Origin: Alphaproteobacteria bacterium
GTDB taxonomy: Bacteria; Pseudomonadota; Alphaproteobacteria; SHVP01
Direction of reading: 5' to 3'
Length of the DNA stretch: 64,000 nucleotides
Assembly (NCBI GenBank): GCA_040216735.1
Contig: JAVJOO010000002.1
Span: 1,267,118 to 1,331,117 of the forward strand
Shown: piece by piece, positions 37,499 to 45,064 of the stretch
How the letters are laid out: the number at the start of each line of letters is the position of its first letter
How positions within the stretch are numbered: the stretch's first letter is position 1
Notes under the pieces: model-generated
Told to the model about the DNA's origin: nothing
Database searches by the model: none
What the model saw: only the letters and a program-made list of their open reading frames with translations
Position numbers and translations under genes: made by a program

Positions 37499-38849
37499 AG
37501 GTGTTTGAGTCGTCGATAAACAGGAGTGTCGTGACGGCAATAACCGCGGCAACCACGCCAAATCCGATAGCGGTGCCGCAACCCATGCTACGCCCCTTCT
37601 CGATCAGTCGCTCGTAATTTACGCCAAAGCAGACTGCGAAGGCAGCAGCGACAATGACCCAGCCGGTCGGTCCGGGTGTTGCCTCGCCACCCAGTCCGAC
37701 CAAACTCGTCAATAGGGCACCGGCGCCGCCGAAGTCGTAGAGGAAAAGGCTCCACCCCAGACTCACCAATGTAAAGTTGAGCAACCACTGCAGGAGTCTT
37801 GGAAGACGGTCCCATGCAGGGCGTATGAGATGGTAGCCCCCTACGAGCCCGCCGTGGTAGAGGCCCCAGACCACGAAGTTCCACCCGGCGCCATGCCACA
37901 GGCCCACAATTGCAAACACAATGGTAATGTTACGGACGTAATGTCGATTACCGCCCATTGGCAAGTAGAGGTAGTCACGGATCCAATAGGAAAGTGTCAC
38001 GTGCCAGCGTCGCCAGAACTCGCGCGGGTTTAGACTGTCGTAGGGCCGCAGAAAGTTGTCGGGAAAGTGGAAGCCGAACAGACGACCGAGTCCAATCGCG
38101 GCCAACGAGTAGCCGTAGAAGTCAAAATAGATCTGTAAGCTGTAGCCCAGCGTGACAAATGCTGCGCCACTTGCGGAAAGTGCCGCCGGTGACTCGGAGA
38201 ACGACGCCATTGCGTTAGAAATACCATCCGCCAGCAGGACCTTTGAGCCGATTCCCACAATGAAATATGCCGTCGCGATGTATACGTCCGATAGTGTGGG
38301 ACGGAACTCTGCCAATCGGCGGATGGGAGCGACCACTTGTTCGAATCTGAGGATCGGGCCTGCCACGAGTTGAGGAAAGAAACTCACATAGAGGGCCAAC
38401 TCGCGAAATCGGGGTTGTTCGTCGATGTTGCCCCTGTAGCGGTCGATTGCGAAGGCGATTAACTGGAATGTAAAGAACGAGATGCCCGCAGGCAGGAGGA
38501 CGTTGTCGAATAGCGAGAACTCCTTGATCCCCTGATCGCCGAGCAATAGGCCGCGAACGGACGCTTCAAGGAAAGCCGCGTATTTGTAATACACGAGCGC
38601 TCCTGCGGGCCCGATGATTACGATCACAAGCCGCAGCCAGCCTCCGCGCATCACGTGTGATAGCGTCAGCAGATAAACCCAAACCATCCCCGCAGCTAGA
38701 ACGGCGGCATGTTCTAGGCCTGACCAACCATAGAAGACGAACGAAGCGAAAATAAGAAGCCAGGCCCGGAGTTTGGCCGGTGCAAGGAAAAAACCGAAAA
38801 GGACGAGTGGTAGAAAGAGGAAGAGGAAGCCAAGGTCGTTGAACAGCAT
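37479..38849 (-). CDS. MBOAT-family membrane O-acyltransferase (AlgI-like)
   Basis: About 456 residues; ATG 38849 is preferred to an upstream start at 38930 because MLFNDLGFLFLFLPLVLFG is the usual AlgI-type opening. About ten membrane segments are visible. REFWRRWHVTLSYWIRDYLYLPMGGNR (about residues 270-296) and GLWHGAGWNFVVWGLYHG (about 318-335, with the essential His) are family hallmarks. It carries acyl groups, usually acetyl, across the membrane for glycan O-acylation. Its ATG overlaps the TGA of the SGNH partner. Confidence 0.9.
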   Translation of the reverse strand: MLFNDLGFLFLFLPLVLFGFFLAPAKLRAWLLIFASFVFYGWSGLEHAAVLAAGMVWVYLLTLSHVMRGGWLRLVIVIIGPAGALVYYKYAAFLEASVRGLLLGDQGIKEFSLFDNVLLPAGISFFTFQLIAFAIDRYRGNIDEQPRFRELALYVSFFPQLVAGPILRFEQVVAPIRRLAEFRPTLSDVYIATAYFIVGIGSKVLLADGISNAMASFSESPAALSASGAAFVTLGYSLQIYFDFYGYSLAAIGLGRLFGFHFPDNFLRPYDSLNPREFWRRWHVTLSYWIRDYLYLPMGGNRHYVRNITIVFAIVGLWHGAGWNFVVWGLYHGGLVGGYHLIRPAWDRLPRLLQWLLNFTLVSLGWSLFLYDFGGAGALLTSLVGLGGEATPGPTGWVIVAAAFAVCFGVNYERLIEKGRSMGCGTAIGFGVVAAVIAVTTLLFIDDSNTFIYFRF

Positions 38850-39880
38850 CAGGAGCCGACCCCTCCGACAGCCAGCGAAACGACAAACCGTCCTAATGAT
38901 TTGGCTGGGGCATGTGTCTGGTCGAGCCACGTGGCGTCATTTTGAAACGGCTCGAAGGCCTCGGCAGTTACACAATTTAGCTGCAGCTGGTCGCACTGCT
39001 CGACGAATACTCGGCGCAGTACTTGGACATGTTCAAGCTGCGAAGGGGGGCCATCCAGAACAGTGCCGGGTGCTAGCGGTGATTCAAAAATGAATATCTG
39101 ACTGCCACTTCTGTCAACTTTGGCCAGTCGTGCCAGATCTCCCGCAAAATAGTCTGGCCACAGCACGAAGGGGGCCGGAATCGTAAGCGTCGACTTCACC
39201 TCGCTTGAAGTGCGTCCGAGATCTTCGGCGCTAAGGCTGCGGCTGCCGTCGCGTCGATAGCGCACGCCGTCTTCGTTTGAGCTCAATGCCGGGAAGGAGT
39301 GCTTCAGCCGGGCGAAGAGGTAATCGAAACTGAATGTTTCTGTTAACTGGGCTTTTTCTGCTCGTATGTGGTCGATGAAGGATTGAACCGTAAGTTTAGG
39401 CTCGCGGTTTGCGATCAGTCGGGACAGATCGTTCGCCGCGACACGAATGCGATCACCAAGGCCTGGGAACTTCGCCTCCGACACCTGGTTTAGGGCGAGG
39501 TTATCCAGGCTTATGACAACTGTCCCCGGGAGCGCCCTCTTGTCCGCCAAGTACTCGACCAATGCGACGCTGTCGCGAAAGGAGGAACCGGGAACGCCAA
39601 AGTTGAAGACAGTCCCGGGCAACATGCCGGGAAGGTCGTCCTCTGACACGCCGACGATCCTGCTATTACCGAAAAGACCAACTTCGTACTGCGGCACATC
39701 GGCAGCATGTTTGGTCTTGAGCGCCGCCAAATCGAATTTGTCGAGCAGGTCGAGGTTCGTTGATTTGGATTCCGCGCTCCGTGCGAAAGGATCCGGTAGG
39801 ATCGAACTTCCGCGGCTGCCGATGACTACTACACATCCGACAAGAACCACACTGAGGAAACTGAAGAGAAACGTGCGCAT
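38849..39880 (-). CDS. SGNH-hydrolase-like partner of MBOAT (AlgJ/DltD-like)
   Basis: About 343 residues; ATG 39880 is preferred because it puts the hydrophobic signal anchor MRTFLFSFLSVVLVGCVVV at the N-terminus. GLFGNSRIVGVS (about residue 69) is a G-x-S-R nucleophile-type motif, and LDQTHA near the C-terminus is a D-x-x-H pair, together the catalytic triad of the SGNH fold. This is the soluble, periplasmic half that would place the acyl group on the polysaccharide. It overlaps the MBOAT gene (TGATG). Confidence 0.75.
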   Translation of the reverse strand: MRTFLFSFLSVVLVGCVVVIGSRGSSILPDPFARSAESKSTNLDLLDKFDLAALKTKHAADVPQYEVGLFGNSRIVGVSEDDLPGMLPGTVFNFGVPGSSFRDSVALVEYLADKRALPGTVVISLDNLALNQVSEAKFPGLGDRIRVAANDLSRLIANREPKLTVQSFIDHIRAEKAQLTETFSFDYLFARLKHSFPALSSNEDGVRYRRDGSRSLSAEDLGRTSSEVKSTLTIPAPFVLWPDYFAGDLARLAKVDRSGSQIFIFESPLAPGTVLDGPPSQLEHVQVLRRVFVEQCDQLQLNCVTAEAFEPFQNDATWLDQTHAPAKSLGRFVVSLAVGGVGS

Positions 39881-40113
39881 TGCGGTGTGTTTGTTTGACG
39901 GGGGGCTAGCGTTTGCGCAGCATACCATGATCGGCAGTTGTCAGCGTATCCAAAGTGTTGTCCATGATGGTATTTTTCCACGCAACGAGGTTGCTTAGCC
40001 GAGTGGCAGAGGGATACTGGTACTAACCTTGTCAGAGAGTAGAACTTGATGTGGATCGCTAGTCCTGTGAAACACCTGTTGTATCTCGGCGGTCGGATGG
40101 AATTAGGCACATT

Positions 40114-41103
40114 GTGAGAACCCTCGTCACTGGCGGAGCGGGTTTCATCGGTAGTCACGTGGTGGACCGGCTGCTCGATGAGGGTCACGAGGTCATTGTC
40201 ATCGATAACTATTCTACAGGTCGGCCGGCAAACATTGTTCACGTGGCGCGGCGCCTCACTGTCGTCGAGGCTGATATTGCACAACCCGGATCGTGGGTTG
40301 GCGCCTTCGACAAAGTAGATTGGGTGATTCACCTCGCCGCACTTGCCGATATAGTGCCTTCAATCCAAAACCCCGAGGGGTATTATCGCGCGAATGTGGA
40401 CGGCACGTTCAATGTGCTTCAGGCAGCAAACGCTGCGGGGGTGAAGAGGTTCGTGTACGCTGCGTCATCGTCCTGCTACGGCATTCCCGACGATTTTCCG
40501 ACACGGGAAACCGCAGAAATGAGGCCGCAATATCCGTACGCGCTAACCAAGCTGCTTGGCGAGCAATTGGTGATGCATTGGGCTCAAGTATACGACCTTC
40601 CAGCGGTATCTCTGCGCTTCTTCAACGTTTACGGCCCGCGCTCGCGTACTTCAGGGACCTACGGTGCGATGTTCGGGGTTTTTCTGGCTCAAAAACTTGC
40701 GGGTAAACCGTTCACCGTTGTGGGCAATGGGGAGCAATCCCGTGACTTCACGTACGTAACAGACGTCGCCGATGCCGTTTACGCAGCGGCGGCAAGCAAC
40801 GTGACGAGCGAGATAATGAATGTTGGATCGGGTGTGACAGTTTCCGTCAATCGGGTTGTTGATTTTCTTGGAGGTCAAAGAGCTTTCATACCGAAACGCC
40901 CGGGCGAGCCAGACAAGACGTTCGCCGATATCAGTAAGATTCGAAGCCTTTTGGGCTGGCGTCCGAAGACCGGCATCGAAACGGGAATATCGATGCTTCT
41001 GGAGAATATTGATTACTGGCGCGATGCTCCTGTCTGGGAACCCGATTCAATCGCTGCAGCCACCAGCGATTGGTTCAAATATCTTGGCAAACATTCGGCA
41101 TGA
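40114..41103 (+). CDS. NAD-dependent epimerase/dehydratase (GalE/WbpP-like SDR)
   Basis: A 329-residue extended SDR with GTG start at 40114. VTGGAGFIGSHVVDRLLDEGHEVIVIDN (about residues 5-32) is the NAD loop, followed by HLAALADIVPSIQNP (about 73-87), YAASSSCYG and YPYALTKLLGE (Tyr/Lys pair about 141-145), then FFNVYGPRSR and GNGEQSRDFTYVTDVADA. This is a UDP-hexose or UDP-HexNAc 4-epimerase-like profile. Its TGA overlaps the ATG of the short gmhA-like frame that follows (ATGA at 41100-41103). Confidence 0.85.
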   Translation: MRTLVTGGAGFIGSHVVDRLLDEGHEVIVIDNYSTGRPANIVHVARRLTVVEADIAQPGSWVGAFDKVDWVIHLAALADIVPSIQNPEGYYRANVDGTFNVLQAANAAGVKRFVYAASSSCYGIPDDFPTRETAEMRPQYPYALTKLLGEQLVMHWAQVYDLPAVSLRFFNVYGPRSRTSGTYGAMFGVFLAQKLAGKPFTVVGNGEQSRDFTYVTDVADAVYAAAASNVTSEIMNVGSGVTVSVNRVVDFLGGQRAFIPKRPGEPDKTFADISKIRSLLGWRPKTGIETGISMLLENIDYWRDAPVWEPDSIAAATSDWFKYLGKHSA

Positions 41104-41387
41104 ACGTCCCAGGGTCCCTTGATCAGGCGTTTGTAAAGTGTGGATCAGTTGTTCGAGAGACTGCCCTATCAGGTTGGTCGGCCAACACAATCCCAGGCCT
41201 TTGCCAACCGAAGAAAATGAAACTTAGCATTGCCGTGCTCGACGATAGGGATGGGGGCGGCCTTGCTGGGTTGGCGAATCCGTTGCTCCCAGCGCTTTCC
41301 AGCACGACGGCGCGCACACAAGAAATGCATGTTACGCTCGGCCAAATGCTTTGTGGTGCGTTGGAAACCGAACTCGGTCTCGCATGA
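41100..41387 (+). pseudogene. Internally deleted gmhA relic (in-frame, 95 codons)
   Basis: ATG 41100 to TGA 41387. Residues about 48-95 are a GmhA C-terminus: RDGGGLAGLANPLL, TTARTQEMHVTLGQMLCGALE, with about 31 of 48 residues identical to the intact GmhA at 32 kb. The first about 25 residues (DQAFVKCGSVVRETAL) weakly match the GmhA N-terminus (ESFDEHETVARETVL), so about 100 central residues with the SIS active site are missing. Both ends are coupled: ATGA with the epimerase and ATGA with waaA. It cannot be a working isomerase. Keeping the frame open may preserve translational coupling to waaA. Confidence 0.75.
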
Positions 41388-42694
41388 GCCTAGCGGGAAC
41401 GCTGGGGCTCTCGTCCTATCGCGTCGCCGGTTATTTGGCCGGACCTGTCGTGCGACGAAAATTGCGTCAGCGCATGGCGCTTGGAAAGGAAGACCCGCAG
41501 CGAATAGGAGAGCGCCTTGGACACACCCGAGCAGATCGTCCCTCGGGGACCTTGGTTTGGGTCCATGCGGCGTCGGTTGGCGAGGGCCTTGCCGCCCTGC
41601 TCCTGATCGACGAGATACACAAACGGCATACGGCCCTTCGGTTCCTATTGACGACGAGCACCGTTACGTCGGCAAACCTTCTGGCGTCCCAACTTCCTCC
41701 CTTCGTAATCCATCAATTTGCGCCGGTCGACTTACCAATGGTCGCTCGACGTTTTCTCGATCACTGGCAACCGGACGCGGCACTCCTCTTGGAATCCGAG
41801 TTCTGGCCGAACCTTTTGCTTGGGCTCGCGCATCGCGCAATCCCGGCTGCCCTGGTCAACGGTCGTGTCTCGCCTGACTCCTACGCTCGGTGGTCCGCAC
41901 TTCGGCCGGTCATCGCTGACCTGCTCGCCTGTTTTGAGGTTTGTCTGGGTCAATCCGATCGCGACGCCGAGTACTTGCGCGCACTCGGGGCGCTGCACGT
42001 CGTTGCCACTGGAAACATCAAGGACGCGTCACCGCCGCTCGGGGTCGATAAGACGACGCTCGACGCGGTTCAAGCGGCAGTCGGCGATCGACCTCGTTGG
42101 ATCGCGGCGAGTACGCATGCGGGCGAAGAGGTTGTCGTGGCTGAAACCCACCATGCGCTGTTGCACCGGTTTCCCAACCTGTTGACCATCATCGTACCCC
42201 GGCATCCAGAGCGGGGTGCGGAAGTTTGCAGGACGTTAGATGCCCGCGGGACTACGGCGGCCCTGCGGTCTCGGGGGGAGGAAATCGGGCGCGATACGAC
42301 CGTTTACATCGCTGATACCCTTGGGGAAATGGGGTTGTGGTACCGGCTGTGCCCAATTGCTTTCATCGGGAAGTCCTTGATCGGACGAGGCGGGCAAAAC
42401 CCGTTGGAACCGGCCCGACTCGGGTGTGCCCTCCTCATGGGCCCGCACATGTCAAATTTTCAGCAAATTTCTACAGACTTGGTATCCTGTGGTGCAGCCC
42501 GGTTGGTCGATGACGCCGCCGATTTGCAGTCGCAGCTTGGCGCGTTGCTCGGCGACGACGAGGTTCGTCTGGCGATGATACGGGCGGGTCAGACTTACAG
42601 TGCAGCGGGAGGCATGGCGATGACAGCGACGATGACCCACCTGGAGTCGATTCTTTCTCGCGTCGGAAACGGCATCGCGTTGGCGCGGAAATGA
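41384..42694 (+). CDS. waaA: 3-deoxy-D-manno-octulosonic acid transferase
   Basis: About 436 residues; ATG 41384 overlaps the preceding TGA. LVWVHAASVGEGLAALLLIDEI (about residues 48-69) carries the Gly-Glu active-site motif of WaaA/KdtA, LLESEFWPNLL (about 136-146), VNGRVS and RHPERGAEV follow, and YIADTLGEMGLWYRLCPIAFIGKSL (about 307-331) and GGQNPLEPARLG are the donor-binding region. It adds Kdo to lipid A, so lipopolysaccharide is made. Usually lies in a gmhA/heptose or lpx neighbourhood, in line with the relic upstream. Confidence 0.92.
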   Translation: MSLAGTLGLSSYRVAGYLAGPVVRRKLRQRMALGKEDPQRIGERLGHTRADRPSGTLVWVHAASVGEGLAALLLIDEIHKRHTALRFLLTTSTVTSANLLASQLPPFVIHQFAPVDLPMVARRFLDHWQPDAALLLESEFWPNLLLGLAHRAIPAALVNGRVSPDSYARWSALRPVIADLLACFEVCLGQSDRDAEYLRALGALHVVATGNIKDASPPLGVDKTTLDAVQAAVGDRPRWIAASTHAGEEVVVAETHHALLHRFPNLLTIIVPRHPERGAEVCRTLDARGTTAALRSRGEEIGRDTTVYIADTLGEMGLWYRLCPIAFIGKSLIGRGGQNPLEPARLGCALLMGPHMSNFQQISTDLVSCGAARLVDDAADLQSQLGALLGDDEVRLAMIRAGQTYSAAGGMAMTATMTHLESILSRVGNGIALARK

Positions 42695-42712
42695 CGAGTT
42701 AGGGAACTAACT

Positions 42713-43747
42713 TTGTTTCTGGCAGCCTATATTTTTGCAGGTGCTTTTACCCTCGCGGGTTGCATTTTTGGCCGTCAGATCGGCACTGCACTCGGCGTGA
42801 TGGATTTGCCCGATGGGCGCCGAAAGCTCCATGCTGCCCCGACGCCTTTGGTGGCGGGGGTGGCGGTGATGATTCCGGTCGTCGCGATGGGACTTGTCCT
42901 GTCACAAACGTCGATATGGGAGCCGCTTTATCTCGCGATTTCGGGCGTATCGGCATTCTTCGTCGCGCTTGGCCATGTCGACGATCGCAGCCATATCCGC
43001 GCGCTTTATCGGTTGTTGTTGTCCGCACTGGTAGTCGGGTCGGCGCTTTGGGCGGTTCCTGGATTGACGGTACGCGTTCTTAGTTTCAGCTTTTCCGATC
43101 AGTCGTCGCCGATTTTCTTGGGCAGCATCGGCGGTGCCGCATTTAGCGTTCTGTGCCTAGTCGGTCTTCAGAATGCCGCAAACATGGCGGATGGTAAGAA
43201 CGGCTTGGTAATCGGGATGTCCTTGATTTGGATCCTGCTCCTATTCGCCTACACCCCAGCGCACATGGATCCGCTGCTAATCGTTCTAGCGATCGGTCTC
43301 GTCGTCGCACTCACCTTCAATCTTGCGGGGAAGGTGTTTCTGGGGGACGCCGGAACCTACGGTCTCAGCGTGACGATCGGGATGATTGCCCTATACAGCT
43401 ACAATGTCGATTTCGTCGGGTTTCCCGCCGATGCCGTCGCCCTGATGTTCTTGGTTCCTGTGGTCGACACGTTGCGACTGATCGTTTTGCGCACCTTCAG
43501 GGGGCGCTCGCCGTTTTCGCCCGATCGCGATCACCTGCACCACGTTCTGCTCGCGCTGATGCCGTGGCACTGGGCCTTGACGACCTATCTTGCTCTGGTT
43601 GCAGTCCCGAGCCTTGTTGCACGCTACAACGTAGATTGGACGGGTAGTTTGGCGATCGGGACGTTGACGATTTACGCGATCTTGATCGCGCAAAAATACC
43701 GGCCGATCGGGGTCGCCGCGTCGAAGCCTGGGTCGTCCTCGACCTAG
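42713..43747 (+). CDS. WecA/MraY-family undecaprenyl-phosphate sugar-1-phosphate transferase
   Basis: A 344-residue membrane protein with about ten segments and a TTG start at 42713. LGHVDDR (about residue 84) is the aspartate-rich motif, NAANMADGKNGL (about 151-162) corresponds to the N-x-x-D-G-x-x-G-L block, VFLGDAGTYGLS (about 204-215), and RDHLHHVLL (about 274-282) is the H-x-H-H motif of the WecA branch. It starts glycan assembly by putting a sugar-1-phosphate on the lipid carrier. It stops at TAG 43745-43747, and its stop shares CTAG with the opposite-strand NusG-like gene. Confidence 0.87.
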   Translation: MFLAAYIFAGAFTLAGCIFGRQIGTALGVMDLPDGRRKLHAAPTPLVAGVAVMIPVVAMGLVLSQTSIWEPLYLAISGVSAFFVALGHVDDRSHIRALYRLLLSALVVGSALWAVPGLTVRVLSFSFSDQSSPIFLGSIGGAAFSVLCLVGLQNAANMADGKNGLVIGMSLIWILLLFAYTPAHMDPLLIVLAIGLVVALTFNLAGKVFLGDAGTYGLSVTIGMIALYSYNVDFVGFPADAVALMFLVPVVDTLRLIVLRTFRGRSPFSPDRDHLHHVLLALMPWHWALTTYLALVAVPSLVARYNVDWTGSLAIGTLTIYAILIAQKYRPIGVAASKPGSSST

Positions 43748-44247
43748 GCGCTTTCCGGCACGATGGCGTTCGCGGCGACGCGGGTACGAACCTGTCGTCC
43801 CAGGAGGTCGACCAGAATGATCACGCGATCCTGGTCGTCGTGGCAATCGAAGATTCCGACTTGATCGCACAAAGAACCCGAAACCAAACGCACCGATTGG
43901 CCCTTTGTCAGGGGGGCACGGCCGAGGTGCACAAAACCGTCGCCACCTTCGCGATCCTTGATTTCTTGGATCAACCGGTCGGGGAGCGTAGGAAGGTGGG
44001 AGCCCATTCGAACCAAATCGACGACACCTTTGGCGGAAGCCGCAACGGCCGCCGCAAATGCCGAACCAGGCGCGGATTTGACGAACAAATACCGAGGAAA
44101 AAGCGGACGCGCGACCATGTCGGTCCGCCGAGCGTGCCGCCGCATGGCCATGTACTCGGGCAAGTAGGCGTCAAATCCCAATTCCCACAAATTGGTTCGC
44201 GCCCAACGTTCTTTGCGCGGCTGCGTATAGGCCACATACCACGTCAT
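43744..44247 (-). CDS. NusG/RfaH-like transcription elongation factor
   Basis: A 167-residue NusG-domain protein. MTWYVAYTQPRKERWARTNLWELGFDAYLPEY opens the NGN domain (about residues 1-105) and PLFPRYLFVKSAPGSAF is its core strand. A KOW-like C-terminus has TKGQSVRLVSGSLCDQVGIFDC (about 113-134). It is a specialised paralogue rather than housekeeping NusG, which is normally beside the rplK genes. RfaH/UpxY-type factors relieve termination in long polysaccharide operons. Its ATG overlaps the regulator TGA (ATGA at 44244-44247), so it is co-translated with it. Confidence 0.8.
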   Translation of the reverse strand: MTWYVAYTQPRKERWARTNLWELGFDAYLPEYMAMRRHARRTDMVARPLFPRYLFVKSAPGSAFAAAVAASAKGVVDLVRMGSHLPTLPDRLIQEIKDREGGDGFVHLGRAPLTKGQSVRLVSGSLCDQVGIFDCHDDQDRVIILVDLLGRQVRTRVAANAIVPESA

Positions 44248-44864
44248 TTTGTTGTGCTCTTCTGATTGACGCGAAGAATCTTAGGCACCCGAATGGTCAA
44301 TCCCGCAGGATGGTCGGCAAGCTCGTCGTAGGTTGCCTGGCCGGCGTTCATGTCGGTCACGATGAAGACATCGACGGCGGGGATATCGTCTATGCTTTTC
44401 ACGACCGGAATGCCGAGGAAGGTCGGCTCGTTTCCACTATCGACTATGGCAGCGATTTCGATCGGGTATTGCCCTGCGCACAAGATCACTATTTCTGCTA
44501 TTTCGCTCCGGCCCGCGAGGGCGACACGGCTGTAACCCGCGGCAACACAGGATTCCAAGATCGTGTCTAGTTCATTTCGGGCGTGCCTATAGAAGCTGAA
44601 CGACGACTTTAAGTATCGCGCGGTAAGGCGACTCTTTTCGGAGAACCCTTTGGGCGTAAGGTAATAGGCGTAGCGGTTGGGTGGTGCTTGCGACGCTTTG
44701 ATCCACCCCCGCTTAATGCATCGCTTGATATAGGCATTCGTCAAACCAAGGGCGATGCCGAGATTCTGTGCGAGGCTACGCTGGGAATGCGGCTCGTCGC
44801 TCTCGACCGCGCTTAACAAGTCCAACGTGATTTCGGTCTCGGCGCTGTTTGGTTGGTCGGGCAT
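44244..44864 (-). CDS. EPS-type winged-helix regulator with C-terminal Rossmann-like domain
   Basis: A 206-residue protein. Residues about 15-80 form a MarR-like winged helix: DEPHSQRSLAQNLGIALGLTNAYIKRCIKRGWIK, then YAYYLTPKGFSEKSRLTARYLKSSFSFY. This matches the EPS-associated MarR-type regulators that lie next to polysaccharide operons. Residues about 100-200 add RVALAGRSEIAEIVILCAGQYPIEIAAIVDSG and FLGIPVVKSIDDIP, the pattern of the Rossmann N-terminal CoA-binding/CapD-like domain that binds nucleotide-type ligands. A repressor sensing a sugar nucleotide is a fair inference. Two palindromes lie upstream of its start. No clear ribosome-binding site; an AT-rich leader precedes ATG. Confidence 0.78.
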   Translation of the reverse strand: MPDQPNSAETEITLDLLSAVESDEPHSQRSLAQNLGIALGLTNAYIKRCIKRGWIKASQAPPNRYAYYLTPKGFSEKSRLTARYLKSSFSFYRHARNELDTILESCVAAGYSRVALAGRSEIAEIVILCAGQYPIEIAAIVDSGNEPTFLGIPVVKSIDDIPAVDVFIVTDMNAGQATYDELADHPAGLTIRVPKILRVNQKSTTK

Positions 44865-44879
44865 TATTTTTTGAAAGGT

Positions 44880-44894
44880 GTTCAGGACGTGAAC
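44880..44894. promoter_or_regulatory. 15-bp palindromic operator candidate (proximal copy)
   Basis: GTTCAGGACGTGAAC, a GTTCA-N5-TGAAC palindrome, 16 bases before the ATG of the EPS regulator. It is one of two copies that differ at one base of 15. It would cover the probable transcription start or -10 region of the regulator promoter. Confidence 0.65.
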
Positions 44895-44922
44895 ACTAAC
44901 GCGTTCATGACGTGAACGTCAA
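44894..44922 (-). promoter_or_regulatory. Promoter candidate for the EPS regulator operon
   Basis: TTGACG (44922-44917) is a good -35 element. With a 17-base spacer the -10 would be TTAGTG (44899-44894), or with 18 TAGTGT, both weak. A poor -10 with a strong -35 and operators over the spacer and start is consistent with autoregulation. The assignment depends mostly on the -35 and the operators. Confidence 0.4.
44903..44917. promoter_or_regulatory. 15-bp palindromic operator candidate (distal copy)
   Basis: GTTCATGACGTGAAC, centre-to-centre 23 bases from the proximal copy, close to two helical turns. It lies directly downstream (in minus-strand sense) of a TTGACG -35-like element, so it would sit in the spacer of the promoter. 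Extended by one matching base pair on each side. Confidence 0.65.
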
Positions 44923-44997
44923 AATCTTTCGCAGGTCTGCCGACCTTCGCTCCGCCGTGCAACGGGAACGAGGCTAAGCCCAGGGACCGGAAGCGCC

Positions 44998-45025
44998 TTC
45001 CCAGACCATTTGCACGCTCTATAGT
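44998..45025 (+). promoter_or_regulatory. Promoter candidate for the hybrid histidine kinase
   Basis: TTCCCA at 44998-45003 and TATAGT at 45020-45025 with a 16-base spacer; five of six bases of the -10 match consensus in a GC-rich region. The ATG follows 39 bases later. Confidence 0.4.
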
Positions 45026-45064
45026 CTGGGCAGGATTGTATCCGCGACACGTTGGAGCGTTGCA

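Noticed and set aside
39990-40025. A tRNA-like stretch (GCCGAGTGGCAGAGG) before the epimerase gene
   Set aside because: Only a D-arm-like fragment; no acceptor pairing, T-loop or anticodon stem could be built.
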